Positions 34,493 through 45,360 of a DNA stretch of 64,000 bases are shown one piece after another. The DNA lies in assembly GCA_037501455.1 (NCBI GenBank), contig CM074858.1:44451001-44515000 (forward strand), in the 5' to 3' direction. Numbering within the stretch: the first letter of the stretch is position 1; each line of letters begins with the position of its first letter. A program made the translations under genes and the position numbers. The DNA is from Lantana camara (taxonomy: Eukaryota; Streptophyta; Magnoliopsida; Lamiales; Verbenaceae). The notes under the pieces were generated by a model. It saw only the letters and a program-made list of their open reading frames with translations, was not told the origin of the DNA and ran no database searches.

Positions 34493-35701
34493 GTGAGGTT
34501 TTGTTTTGGTAAAACGAACCCTATAACCCTTATGTGCTAGTTTTCGGCCAAAATAGTATTTACATTATACTTTCTATAAATTATTGATCATTTCAAGCCA
34601 GGTTCAAGCAAGCAAGCAAGCAAGTCAGGTATTGTTTCATGCATGTTTAGGCGAGTAGCATGACGGTTACGTTTGGGCCCGAGGGTAGTGACCAGAGCCA
34701 ACCGGGAAAGCAAGGGCTGACGGGTAACTCTGGCGCTATCCTCACCTGTTAGGGGTCACCCCTGAATCCACTAGGAGATTAGTGGAGGAAGGAGCTCCGG
34801 GCTTAGGGATTCATGTACCCTATGCTCAATGAGACTGGATGTTGGGGCCTTGCAATCCCTTCATCAAACCGGAGGGAAAAGGAGACTGGGGACGAGTCCG
34901 GCACCACGGATGCGCCTCGGGTTATTGCATGATTGTCATTTCATGAACGTGTTATATATGATTACACTATCGCACGATTGCACGTTAAATGAATTGCATG
35001 ATCACCTATTGAATATTAAACAAGCAAGCATGTTCATGTACATTTGGAGTAAGGTTGGAGACCGCCCTCACTCGTCGGGGCCATGTATTGATTGATTGCA
35101 TGAAACGATCCAGTAATTAATATTGATAGTTGTAATCTCGGGCGAGTTCTCTATTATTGTGAACGTATAATGTTTTTAATTATAAAACCTTACCCGAGGT
35201 TATAACTTGCATGTGATTGCGCTAATATATATTTATGGCCCTCACTCAGTATTCGGTAGACTGATACTTCACCTTTCAGGTACTTGAGAGCCGGTCGTGC
35301 TAGGCGGGAGTCCAGTCCAGTCTTGCATTGTCACGAGTCTATCGGTGTACCATCATGTATATATTTTACTACTTCTCATGTCATGTCTATTGTTATCACA
35401 TTTTGAATACTTGATCATGTATAAGAGATGATAATGTATTAATAGTTAGTTTGGTATCTATACGTATCTATCTGACAAATATGGTACCTATATGTATTTA
35501 TGGAATAATGCTTCCGCTTTTAATTGTTATGCATTGGTTTTGTATTGCTTTGGGGTTTAGTCCTGCCTAGCTCGTCTTTTCTTTTCTTGGTCACCCGTTC
35601 GCTATAGGTTAGTTCATGTACGGGTTGTCCATTTCGTATGTGGATCGACCTATAGTGCGGGGGTGTGGTACCTCCACGTGTCCGGGGTGCTACATCTAAG
35701 G

Positions 35702-35713
35702 TGGTATCAGAGC
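35702..35713 (+). other. primer-binding site (initiator Met tRNA)
   Basis: TGGTATCAGAGC, followed by CCGGTTGC, starts seven bases after the 5' LTR end. It is complementary to the 3' end of initiator-methionine tRNA, as in chromovirus-type plant Gypsy elements. Confidence 0.95.
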
Positions 35714-37972
35714 CCGGTTGCAAAACCGAGGTTCTCGTGTCGTGTCGTGTCAAGTCTAGGTCGAACGACGTAGGATTAATTGTTGATTGAGAGTCTTGCA
35801 TATTATCTGAAGCTAATTGAATTCTTTGAATTACTTAGATTACTTGGCAACCTGTGCTCTGCATTGATTTTTGCAATTTATTGCTAATTCATTGATCTTG
35901 AATTATTTGAAGTTATGTGCTTAACGTGTTTTACTTTAAATACTGATAAATTGCTTGCTGCATTTATATTAAATTTCTCATCACAAGCATTAATTATGTG
36001 ACTATTATGTGACATGAGCATGCCTCATCTGCATGCATTTATTTCAATAAAAGTTGCGAGTTACAGGTTGTAGAAAGAATATCAAACCACGGCCAATTGC
36101 TCGATAATTTTGGGCTACTACAGAATTTGAGAAGGGGGTGCAAGTTGAGGCTAAAATCAGGGCGAGGAAGGAAAGTCAATTAAGTATGTCCGATTGAAGT
36201 ACAAGCTTGGGAATTACCTTTGGGTTTAAATCAGTCGGATTCAACTTTCTAACACGACAGCCAGAAAGATTAAACAACCAGTTGTGGAAATCAACATGTT
36301 TGGGATTCTACATTTGGTTAAGACAAGTTATTTTATGAGTCAAGATAAATTGTCGTGTCGAGGGAATACATTGACAGGTAGGGAACGGTAAAGGAAGGTA
36401 CTCAAGAGAAGCAAAGTATTAATTAGAGGAAGAATAATCGGATTGCCATTAGCGAGTGGTTCAAGGGTTGGAAGGAAAAAGGAATTTGTAGATGTCTAAC
36501 CGGGAGTATAATACTAGGGAAAAGAGGATTGTCGACCAGGATGTGGTTGAATTGGAAGATATGGAGCAACGGGTAGAAGCATCTCAAATTTAAGAATTTT
36601 TAACTTGGATCATCAAGTCACAGAAAGTGCTACCAAGGAATTTTAGACTAAGACTCAATTATGGAAAAGTTCGAAGGCAAGTTCATCGAGTTATGATTCA
36701 AGGAATGGGATTTGAAATAAAAGATTTCACTGTGGGAAAATTGTACTATCAAAGATGACGCGTCTACCGGGCCAGGAAGTCTACTTCATCCGAGGATAAG
36801 GTGAAGGAAGATTGGGTACTAATTACTCAAGATTCAAGTGTGATGTTAAACTGAGACTTAGTAGTTGGGAAGCAAATTCAAGTAAGAGAAGAAGATCATT
36901 TCGATAATTCAAATCGAGCTAGTAGCATTGGATGATCTATTTAGGAAATGTAAAGAACCCAGGACTCTATAACCGGGTGGAATGAGTTACTTTCTGGATT
37001 CAATTTGGAGGGTCGTGCAAGAGTGAGAATTGGGAGATTGGAGTATCAAATGAAAATGGCAACGAATGACAAAGAATTTGGAAGGAAATGATATGCTCAC
37101 AAGTAGGTAAGTAAGAAGAGGAGTTTTATAACCGATTCAGAGTGAAAGAGTAGACTTGAAGGGTTTCAATCGTGGTGGCAACTTGGTGAATCGGGAGAAT
37201 AATGGAGACTTAAGGTTCGAGAGGAGTCAGGGAATTAAGTCCATAAGTGGAACAGATATGGAATTCAAGAGTTCTTGTTTTGGGATCATATAGTTACCCC
37301 AGTTAACGCAAGGACAACTTTGGGATTTCAATTAAGGAAGGGATAAAGGAAGCTCAGCACTCCAGTGAATATGAAACTGAAAGACAATCATGTTGAAGAT
37401 TTCGGTAATTGGGTAATTCAGATCCAAGCTGAATTGTCGTGTTGCGAGGTTACGTTAAAAGAAATGAAACCACAAATGGAAACGGTAAAGAAAGGCAAAG
37501 AGTTGCTGGGAGGTTGTCGAACAATCAAGTATAGACAAGGGGAGGTGGAGTTCAGTTATCTAATCGAACTCCTAACGAGTAAACAAGGGAGTTTGAATCA
37601 AAATGACAACCGTGAAGAAGATTCAAGCAACCATGTGGGAAGTAATTATTAAAGAGTAAACTAGATGCTAATTTCGGAAGAGTAGAAGACCGTGGGAAAA
37701 TAAGAAATGATGACCAGGTTCAAGACAAGCTTAGGATTCAACAAGCAAGAAATTTCATGTCAAGATAAATTGTTCCATTACTCCGGTGACAGGTTCAATG
37801 CATACATAAGCACGTGCATCATACGATACTTTAATTTTAAATTTCTTTACATATATGTAATTTCCCTGATTGAACTTAATTGCTCCAATGTGCTGAATTA
37901 TTATTATTTCTGAGTGTACTACCTGCATTGGCATATTAATTCAACATGCATGTTCAGTGTCTTGATTACAGG
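35714..37972 (+). other. decayed or non-coding interior of the young element
   Basis: No long ORF. Short segments (for example 36640-36720) vaguely recall gag (FEGKFIELxFKEW) but carry stops. ORF 37365-37652 (95 codons) is not recognisable. Because the LTRs are almost identical, these breaks must predate the last transposition, so the element moved with this interior already non-coding. At 37961-37971 CTTGATTACAG|G is a good 3' splice site directly before the gag-like ATG. Confidence 0.6.
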
Positions 37973-38761
37973 ATGTCTCAAGGCCACCCTCCTCAGGAAC
38001 AGGCACCTAGGGTTTCTTCACATTTACCCCCTCCGGCCCCGCCTCAGGAGTTTTTCGAGTCCTTAGTCCGTTTAGTGGATCAGAAGATAAAGGAGTATGT
38101 TTCCTCAGCGCCACAAGTCTTATCAACACAGCCGGGCCAAATTTCGATTGCATTTAGGGAATTTCAGAACCAACCATCCTCAGGACCCTTTGAAAGAAAT
38201 GAGGATTCCACTGGATCACAGCTCAAGAAAATCAAAAGAGTGTGGGAACTAACTCCGAGTGACTCCCAAGAAAAGGTCCAAGGCACTACCTCGTTGGAGG
38301 CAAGAAGGTCTAATCCTCACCCCGGACAGGCTTCAGGTTCGAAGTCGGGACAACTTTCTAGCAAAGGAAAGCGGCCTATCTCTTATCATACCCCGGCACC
38401 TCAGGAAAGGTCTCGCAAGAAAAAGAAGCAACCACTTGGATCGAATTCGGGAACTTCGCGTAACCCAGTTTCAACAACATCTTCCGGGAAACTCCTTTGC
38501 AGTTATTGTGGACGTGATAACCACACTTATGACGGCTGTAGGAAACGGTTGGGATTATGTCTCTACTGCGGGAGTGACGAGCACCACATAGACACTTGCT
38601 CAAGGATACAAGGGAAATCGACCAGGGGTGGAAGATTACCAGGGCAAGCACGGGAAGGGGTTCGCGAGAGGGGAGTGCAAAATGTAAATGCGAATCGGGT
38701 CCGGGAAGAAGCAGGTACCGGTTATAGGCATAGTACAACCATCGGTGAGCGGTACATTTAG
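37973..38761 (+). CDS. gag-like protein with two CCHC zinc knuckles
   Basis: 262 residues if started at the ATG at 37973 (MSQGHPPQEQ), which lies one base after a predicted 3' splice site; an in-frame upstream ATG at 37946 exists but lies within the presumed intron. The N-terminus is Pro-rich, then FFESLVRLVDQKIKEYV could form a helix, followed by a long basic Ser/Lys-rich linker (including SRKKKKQP). Two complete CX2CX4HX4C knuckles follow at residues 176-189 (CSYCGRDNHTYDGC) and 196-209 (CLYCGSDEHHIDTC). The tail is Arg/Gly-rich. Expected role: RNA binding and packaging. It lacks a recognisable retrotransposon gag core domain, protease or pol. The intact frame in an otherwise decayed interior suggests it is kept by selection or is needed in cis. 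Confidence 0.75.
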   Translation: MSQGHPPQEQAPRVSSHLPPPAPPQEFFESLVRLVDQKIKEYVSSAPQVLSTQPGQISIAFREFQNQPSSGPFERNEDSTGSQLKKIKRVWELTPSDSQEKVQGTTSLEARRSNPHPGQASGSKSGQLSSKGKRPISYHTPAPQERSRKKKKQPLGSNSGTSRNPVSTTSSGKLLCSYCGRDNHTYDGCRKRLGLCLYCGSDEHHIDTCSRIQGKSTRGGRLPGQAREGVRERGVQNVNANRVREEAGTGYRHSTTIGERYI

Positions 38762-38969
38762 TCATGCATACCACGTGCAACACTTATCTTATTACTATTG
38801 TATTTAATTTCTTGTGCATTGCAAATTAGTTAATTATGAGTGATAAGTATGTGATTAAATGGTTTAATTGTCTATATGATACTTGTGAAAGTATTATGAT
38901 TCTAATTGTCTACATAACATCCATGCCATTATTTTCGCTATCCGCTCCTGGTACGACTTCAGTGCATTT

Positions 38970-39100
38970 GAGAGATGGGGCTCTCTCTCCTTTTCTGTTG
39001 AGAGACAGGGCTCTCTCACTTCTTGTTGAGAAACGGGGTTTCTCACTTCTTGTGAAAGACGGGGTTCTTTCATTCCTTATTCAAGAGACGGGGTTCTCTT
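38970..39100 (+). repeat. five-hairpin array with covarying arms near the 3' LTR
   Basis: Units with 6-bp arms and a G-rich loop: GAGAGA/TCTCTC (38970-38987, loop TGGGGC), GAGAGA/TCTCTC (39000-39017, CAGGGC), GAGAAA/TTTCTC (39028-39044, CGGGG), GAAAGA/TCTTTC (39054-39071, CGGGGT) and AAGAGA/TCTCTT (39083-39100, CGGGGT). Arm changes are compensated on the other side in every unit while the loop is nearly constant. A related three-unit array lies at 42337-42411 in the minus-strand element. The stretch is open in one frame (38836-39174), but the symmetry argues for structure rather than protein. Confidence 0.9.
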
Positions 39101-39132
39101 ATAAATTGTGCATCGTTTTAAAACTTGACAGT

Positions 39133-39151
39133 GGACCTGGGGACCAGGTCC
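39133..39151 (+). other. hairpin directly before the polypurine tract
   Basis: GGACCTGG-GGA-CCAGGTCC, a perfect 8-bp stem with a 3-base loop, ends four bases before the purine tract. Equivalent hairpins occur at 53691-53708 (GGACCTG/CAGGTCC) and, partly decayed, on the minus strand at about 42126-42144. Confidence 0.8.
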
Positions 39152-39155
39152 TTTT

Positions 39156-39168
39156 AAGGGGGGGAGAG
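39156..39168 (+). other. polypurine tract
   Basis: AAGGGGGGGAGAG one base before the 3' LTR start; expected primer for plus-strand DNA synthesis. Confidence 0.92.
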
Positions 39169-39169
39169 T

Positions 39170-41784
39170 TGTAACGCCCCGATTTTCATTTATTAATATC
39201 TTATGTCAAAATATAATTTATAAAATTATTTTATAATACTTTCATGAAATTCATATTAAACTTATAATTTATCTCAAAACTTGGAAATGTTTATTTCGTG
39301 AATTAATTACCGAAAATGATTTAATTGTCAACTTGGCCCTATACGTCCATTCTTTTAAACTTAGGGACCAAATTGCATGAAAATCTTTGAGGGCTAAAGT
39401 GATCACTTTCCAAACTTGATATCCTTAATTGATTAACTTAAATAACTTGGAGGGTTTAATTGCAAATAATACATATTTCCCAAATATCACGGTATATTGC
39501 ATCTCAAAGCTTCCTTCTTCATTTTATTCAAAATAATCGATCATTTGCTTCCTTTGTTTTACCGAACCAAAAACCTCAAGCATGGAAGGGGAGAATTAAT
39601 CATCTCATCAAGATTTCCCCAAGAAATATTCAAGAAGTGAAGCTTCATCATCCATCCTCATCTTCTTCATCCATTTCTTTCATTCAAGGTGGGTATATGC
39701 TTGGTTTGTGATTCTTGTTCAAGTATGGTTTAGTTAGGGTTTGAAGATTATGTGCTAGATGAGTTAGTTGAAGTTGGAAGCATGATTATGTGATTATTTC
39801 ATGAATTATGGCATGAGTTATAGTTTGAATTCTTGAGTAATTAGCTTGAATGATCAAGTGTGATCATGAGTGTGGAATCATGAATTCTTGATGATCTTGT
39901 GTGGTTTGAGTGTTTAAGTATTATGATATCACTTCTTGAACCTATATGTATCATATTTCCAGAAAAGCATGAATTGGTTGATTGAAAATGGAACTTTGGT
40001 TGCTTTGTTATGCATTCCCGTAGCCCTCCCCTGTTTTTCTCTGTTCTTCATATTTGCAGAAACAGGGAACGACCGTTCCCATCCTTAAGGCATTGTGGGA
40101 ACGGGCGTTCCCACCTTTTCAAATGGTTTGGGCGGCCGAGCATGGGAACGGCCGTTCCCATTTTGGCCTTACGCCGGAAGGGCCGTTCCCAGCTTGCGCG
40201 CGTTTTAAAGGGGGAAAACGCTGGTGCGTTTTTGGGAGGAATGGGAACGACCGTTCCCATTTACAAAGGCAACCCGGAACGGCCGTTCCCACCACGCTGA
40301 TAGAACAAATGTGACTACATAAAATTACATTTTTAGCCCCTCGATCCAACGACTTCCTTGACCCCGAATTGCCGTAATATGCGCTAATATGATGTGAAAC
40401 AACATGTTATCATACCACATTGCATTTTCGTGATCATCTCGATACATTTCCGCCGTTCATCACTTTTTGTGCATTTTAGGTCATGTCTCATGTATAAGTG
40501 TCGTGTTTGCACAGGTCACGAGGGTAGGGACGAGGAGCAAGCCCCGTAGGTCGTGCCTACTTGTCTTTGTCGGTATAGGTGAGGTTTTGTTTTGGTAAAA
40601 CGAACCCTATAACCCTTATGTGCTAGTTTTCGGCCAAAATAGTATTTACATTATACTTTCTATAAATTATTGATCATTTCAAGCCAGGTTCAAGCAAGCA
40701 AGCAAGCAAGCAAGTCAGGTATTGTTTCATGCATGTTTAGGCGAGTAGCATGACGGTTACGTTTGGGCCCGAGGGTAGTGACCAGAGCCAACCGGGAAAG
40801 CAAGGGCTGACGGGTAACTCTGGCGCTATCCTCACCTGTTAGGGGTCACCCCTGAATCCACTAGGAGATTAGTGGAGGAAGGAGCTCCGGGCTTAGGGAT
40901 TCATGTACCCTATGCTCAATGAGACTGGATGTTGGGGCCTTGCAATCCCTTCATCAAACCGGAGGGAAAAGGAGACTGGGGACGAGTCCGGCACCACGGA
41001 TGCGCCTCGGGTTATTGCATGATTGTCATTTCATGAACGTGTTATATATGATTACACTATCGCACGATTGCACGTTAAATGAATTGCATGATCACCTATT
41101 GAATATTAAACAAGCAAACATGTTCATGTACATTTGGAGTAAGGTTGGAGACCGCCCTCACTCGTCGGGGCCATGTATTGATTGATTGCATGAAACGATC
41201 CAGTAATTAATATTGATAGTTGTAATCTCGGGCGAGTTCTCTATTATTGTGAACGTATAATGTTTTTAATTATAAAACCTTACCCGAGGTTATAACTTGC
41301 ATGTGATTGCGCTAATATATATTTATGGCCCTCACTCAGTATTCGGTAGACTGATACTTCACCTTTCAGGTACTTGAGAGCCGGTCGTGCTAGGCGGGAG
41401 TCCGGTCCAGTCTTGCATTGTCACGAGTCTATCGGTGTACCATCATGTATATATTTTACTACTTCTCATGTCATGTCTATTGTTATCACATTTTGAATAC
41501 TTGATCATGTATAAGAGATGATAATGTATTAATAGTTAGTTTGGTATCTATACGTATCTATCTGACAAATATGGTACCTATATGTATTTATGGAATAATG
41601 CTTCCGCTTTTAATTGTTATGCATTGGTTTTGTATTGCTTTGGGGTTTAGTCCTGCCTAGCTCGTCTTTTCTTTTCTTGGTCACCCGTTCGCTATAGGTT
41701 AGTTCATGTACGGGTTGTCCATTTCGTATGTGGATCAACCTATAGTGCGGGGGTGTGGTACCTCCACGTGTCCGGGGTGCTACA
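39170..41784 (+). repeat. 3' LTR of the young element, 2615 bp
   Basis: Same features as the 5' LTR, including the palindrome array at 40065-40290. One extra AAGC unit in the run near 40695 explains the 4-bp length difference. Confidence 0.95.
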
Positions 41785-42108
41785 TCTAAATACTACAAAT
41801 AGGTCCTCAAGAAATTATCAATTAAGTCCATAAATTTCTTAATGTTTCAATTAAGGACAATTAATCATAGAATCTCACAATTACATATAATTTAAGCACT
41901 TAGTCATGCTCGGTGAATTACATACACAACTCACGTAATTGACTTCACGAAGATTAGAGATTTAAATCATATAATTCACGAAAATTTACAAGTAATTAAA
42001 TTAAATTGCGCAACTAAAATAACAAAAAGGAGTTAAATAAACCTTAAATCTCAAAACTCACACACGTGGCGCACATACCTAAACGGCTAGAAAAACTGGG
42101 GCGTTATA

Positions 42109-42924
42109 ATCTCTCCCCCCTTAAGAGGACCTGGTCCCTAGATCCACAACCTTGAGTTCCGGACTTTTAAGCAAACTCTCTCGTATTCATCCCACACTGG
42201 CAGAAACTCCCCGTCAGGAATTAGTTTGGAAAAGGTCTTCCATTGCTGTTAAGTCATGACCCTTAACTCGTCGGGACCTAACCACTCGAAAATCTAAACT
42301 ACCGCTAGAGCAATTAAACAAGTAGCAAGCGACAACGAGAGAACCCCGTATCTTAAACAAACAACGAGAGAACCCCATCTCTTAAACAAACAACGAGAGA
42401 ACCCCGTCTCTCAAACAAACAAACAAACCAAGAGAATAATTAATTAACACTCACACAACAATCATACAATGAACAAGTAGGAAAATATCAAATACATCAA
42501 TTATCATTCATACAAAAACAACTAACAACAAATAATAAGAAACCACATATGGCAATAATTAAAGATATGCGTGATGCACGTGATATGTATGTTCAAAAGT
42601 ACCGTTCACAATTATTTTAGAAAACTTCCACAACCATGATCCCGTTTATCACTTGATTCTTGGTTGAAAATTCTTCTAACCATAGTGCCATGCCTCGAAA
42701 TGTCCAATATATATATATATACTCCAATGGTCACTCGGTTTCCATCCCACGATCAACTCCTTTATCCTTTCGAACACCACGGTCTGAAGTTCCAAATCTT
42801 GAGTGTGTGCTTGGACTTAACCCAACTAACTCGTTCTTCTCCACAAATCATACTCAACCTTCTCGGATGCTCGGGCTAACCTTTAGTAGTTTAAATTCTA
42901 ATCCCTACTCCTTTTTGCCTACCC
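42109..42924 (-). mobile_element. 3' interior of the minus-strand Gypsy-type element
   Basis: Directly inside the split 3' LTR comes the PPT (GGGGGGAGAGAT on the minus strand, 42109-42120), a decayed pre-PPT hairpin, and a three-unit hairpin array (42337-42354, 42366-42383, 42394-42411) of the GAGAGACGGGGTTCTCTC type. No coding domain is recognisable up to 42924, where another minus-strand LTR begins. This interior resembles that of the element at 33084-41784 and may be a gag-only relative. Confidence 0.7.
42337..42411 (-). repeat. three-hairpin array related to 38970-39100
   Basis: Minus-strand units: AAGATACGGGGTTCTCTC, AAGAGATGGGGTTCTCTC and GAGAGACGGGGTTCTCTC, spaced 28-29 bases apart with CGTTGTTTGTTT-like spacers. 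The loop CGGGGT/TGGGGT is as in the young element; two of the stems have lost end pairs. Confidence 0.85.
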
Positions 42925-44058
42925 TGTAGCGCCCGAGCGTGATACGCCACATCCCCCGCACCGAGACCCGGCCCCGTATATGAAATAAAAAGTCCATACA
43001 CGTGCGAAGTCACAGCGAACGGGGACACAACTCACTTGCTATGCTAGGCGGGAGCTAAAACCTCGAAACCAATTAAACAATTCAACATGATAAAAGCATG
43101 TGCGGAAGAAAAACATATATTCAATCACAATGTAAAACATAATAGACAGGTTCCACTAGCATAAATGCCCAGTCCCGAAAATTCAATGTAAACATAATCA
43201 TAATATTGTAATCATGACCTTCATACATTTATATAACTTTATACAATATACAATATGCGTGAAGTGACCCAACTTGACCACACGACTCGACCGACTCGAA
43301 ATCCTGTCTAGAACTCCAACACCTGCAGAAGAAAACTGAAAACAAAGCCAAGTTCAGTCTATAGGAGACTGGTGGGTACAAAACAGGGCATAATATATTA
43401 ATAATACAGAATTTAAGCACCCACACATGCAAGCTATAATCTCGTGCGAGGTTTCGAAACATTTCCCAAGTGGGTGAAATCAAAGAAAACAGCGCTCGGG
43501 ATTACAACAATCAATTCATTTACTCATTCGGTCATTACGTGAGCCTGACGAGAGGGCAAAATTCGTTCATACTCATTCATTCATTCAGATTCGTTCATAA
43601 TCATTCATTCATTAACGATCATTCGGAATCATTCATTGCATAAGTAATTGCTCCCTTTTTCCTCCAGTTGGAAACGCGTCTTTGGATAAGGTGTACCTTC
43701 CCACCCAATGATATTGTCCACCAGGCTGTCGTGTACCAACCCACCAGGGGTCTTATCCCCCATTGATGTGTACCATCCCACGGGACGCGTTCCCCCATTC
43801 ATTATGGCTAGAGGGGTTCATGAAGCCCCAAAAAACCGGTTTCCATTCCTCGCTAATCTCCTAGCGAGGGCCAGTATCGCCGTCATTGTGTTGGGACTAG
43901 CACACGGGGATCATCGTCAGTCTATACTTCCCCGGATAGCCACCTACGCTTAGTCCCAGCGCCCCCATTCACTGTGATCAATCATGTCTCGCCAAAAATT
44001 AGGTGGGAATTCATTAAGAAAGGGCTTTAATGTTAAAATCATTGACTCCTTGAAAAGA

Positions 44059-44089
<31 letters not shown>

Positions 44090-44578
44090 CCTACTTCGGC
44101 TTAAAACTTTCACATTGGATATATTGGGTCAAATTTATAACTAATAGAAGAGAAACCCACCTGTTACACCTTACCAAATAATACCAAGAAGAAAAGAAGA
44201 CTTGAAGATGGTTTATTAACCCGACACATCTCCACCCTGGAGAATACTGTACAAGCAATAACATGGTGTATTTGTGAGACTCAAGACTCCATATGAACCA
44301 GATGCACGGCAATGCAATGAACATGATATGAGGTACATACGAGGTAGAAATCATGTTATGAAGCCATATAACCAATTAGTTCATTCAACACGTTCCATAC
44401 TTGAAGGTTTCAAGTTCAAAAGTTTCATAATTCATAGCAATTCAAGTCATGAATTTCATATAACAATTATCGCTCAAATATACCAAGTTTACAATTCTAA
44501 AATGAACAATTAAAGGCATTCAAATCATGAACGGAAACTAGATAATAATTAAATTCCAATTAAATTAAATTAAACAAT

Positions 44579-44581
<3 letters not shown>

Positions 44582-44646
<65 letters not shown>
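44582..44646. repeat. (TA)n microsatellite, about 32 units
   Basis: Uninterrupted TA run inside the minus-strand LTR; likely highly length-variable. Confidence 0.97.
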
Positions 44647-44648
<2 letters not shown>

Positions 44649-44862
44649 TACGTACACACATGCATTAATATATATGTATACACCTGCACAAACATATAAT
44701 AATTACATATATTCACATATAATATAACACACACACACATGTATATACGTACATGCACAATATATATAACACATTACATGCACAAACACCTGAATATACA
44801 TAAAAACACAATCACACAAGCACAAATTGAACTCAATTAAACATTCAAAAGGGAACACACCA

Positions 44863-44986
44863 TCTCCCCTCCCGGGGAGATTCCTTCTTCAACACTCCCC
44901 GGCCGGGGGAAAAACTACTGAAAGTCTGTAGTGTAAGTCCCCGGCCGGGGACTTTTCAAGCTCAACTCTCCCCGCCCGGGGAGAGT
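44863..44986. repeat. palindrome array, CCCCGGCCGGGG type, four units
   Basis: TCTCCCCTCCCGGGGAGA (44863-44880), CTCCCCGGCCGGGGGA (44895-44910), the perfect 20-bp AAGTCCCCGGCCGGGGACTT (44935-44954), and a unit with 10-bp arms ACTCTCCCCG/CGGGGAGAGT around CC (44965-44986). The CCCCGG..CCGGGG core is constant and the outer arms change together (TCT/AGA, AAGT/ACTT, ACTCT/AGAGT). It lies at the position occupied by AACGGCCGTT arrays in other families. Confidence 0.93.
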
Positions 44987-45360
44987 GCCCAATCGCGAGA
45001 AGCAGTAGCAGTTCATGGCTTCGTTCCCCTGTTCCAGCTGCAGAAATACACAGCAACACACAAGGCACTCCAAGGCAGTAAACTTAGTAGCAAACACCAC
45101 AATAACAACCTCTAATTCATGCGCAAACCAACCCAAACGTAGCAAAGTATCAATGAAGGGGAGAAGGGGAAAAGCTTGGGAAAAACCTTAACTCCATTAA
45201 TGGTAACTCAACAACCACTCAAACAACACCTAATACCAGTTCACAAAATAATAAATGAGGTACAATGAGTTCATATAAAGCTTCATATCAAGATTTAAAC
45301 CAAAGAATTCCAAGAAATCACATATTCTTCAAATGACCTAACTATTCATCTCAAGGATAA

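Larger units (their letters stand above)
33084..35694 (+). repeat. 5' LTR of the young element, 2611 bp
   Basis: TGTAACGCCCC to GGGGTGCTACA. Order inside: AT-rich U3, TATA-like GGTATATTGC (about 33402), 5' splice-like CAAG|GTAGGT (about 33600), palindrome array (33979-34204), exon-like module (34429-34492), (CAAG)n run near 34613, hairpin plus 3' splice-like site CTTTCAG (35247-35280), and terminal stem CTATAGG/CCTATAG (35602-35608, 35649-35655). Confidence 0.95.
33084..41784 (+). mobile_element. Young, probably non-autonomous gag-only Gypsy-type element
   Basis: Two nearly identical LTRs (33084-35694 and 39170-41784) flank a 3475-bp interior with a PBS, one intact gag-like ORF, a hairpin array and a PPT. 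By eye the LTRs differ at about nine positions plus one extra 4-bp AAGC unit, so insertion is recent. No protease, RT, RNase H or integrase could be found, so it would depend on another element for movement, like gag-only plant elements described before (TR-GAG type). The flanking pentamers TATAA (33079-33083) and TCTAA (41785-41789) match in four of five positions. It is inserted in the split minus-strand LTR. Confidence 0.9.
15749..42108 (-). mobile_element. 3' LTR of a minus-strand Gypsy-type element, split by three insertions
   Basis: The LTR survives as 15749-16749, 26562-26710, about 32405-33083 and 41785-42108. Its left end reads TGTAGCACCCGGG on the plus strand (reverse complement ends CCCGGGTGCTACA). 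Its right end reads GCGTTATA, that is a minus-strand start TATAACGCCCC with one change from TGTAAC. Directly right of it is a CT-rich tract that is the polypurine tract on the minus strand, so this is the 3' LTR. About 500 bp, including most of a palindrome array, are missing near 32405 when compared with the related LTR at 33084. Order of later insertions inside it: two Copia elements and one young Gypsy-type element. Confidence 0.8.
42925..45360 (-). mobile_element. Gypsy-type LTR, 3' portion, minus strand
   Basis: Its left end TGTAGCGCCCGAGCG is the reverse complement of an LTR 3' end, followed by the GCCACATCCCCCGCAC block shared by other LTR ends. It contains a hairpin (CAGTCT/AGACTG, 43355-43371), 40-bp partial repeats (GTGTACCATCCCAC, about 43685-43800), ATTC-rich simple repeats (43560-43640), a long (TA)n tract and a palindrome array (44863-44986). 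The 5' end could not be found; the LTR fades at about 45360. Flanking pentamer TACCC (42920-42924). Confidence 0.75.

Noticed and set aside
35702..35713. TGGTATCAGAGC considered as part of a tRNA gene
   Set aside because: Only the primer-binding stretch is present, directly after an LTR; no cloverleaf.
37365..37652. 95-codon ORF in the interior of the young element as a second gene
   Set aside because: No recognisable domain and surrounded by stop-rich sequence; kept only as unassigned interior.
43560..43640. ATTC-rich repeat as a conserved structural element
   Set aside because: It is a simple microsatellite without symmetry or counterpart in other LTRs.
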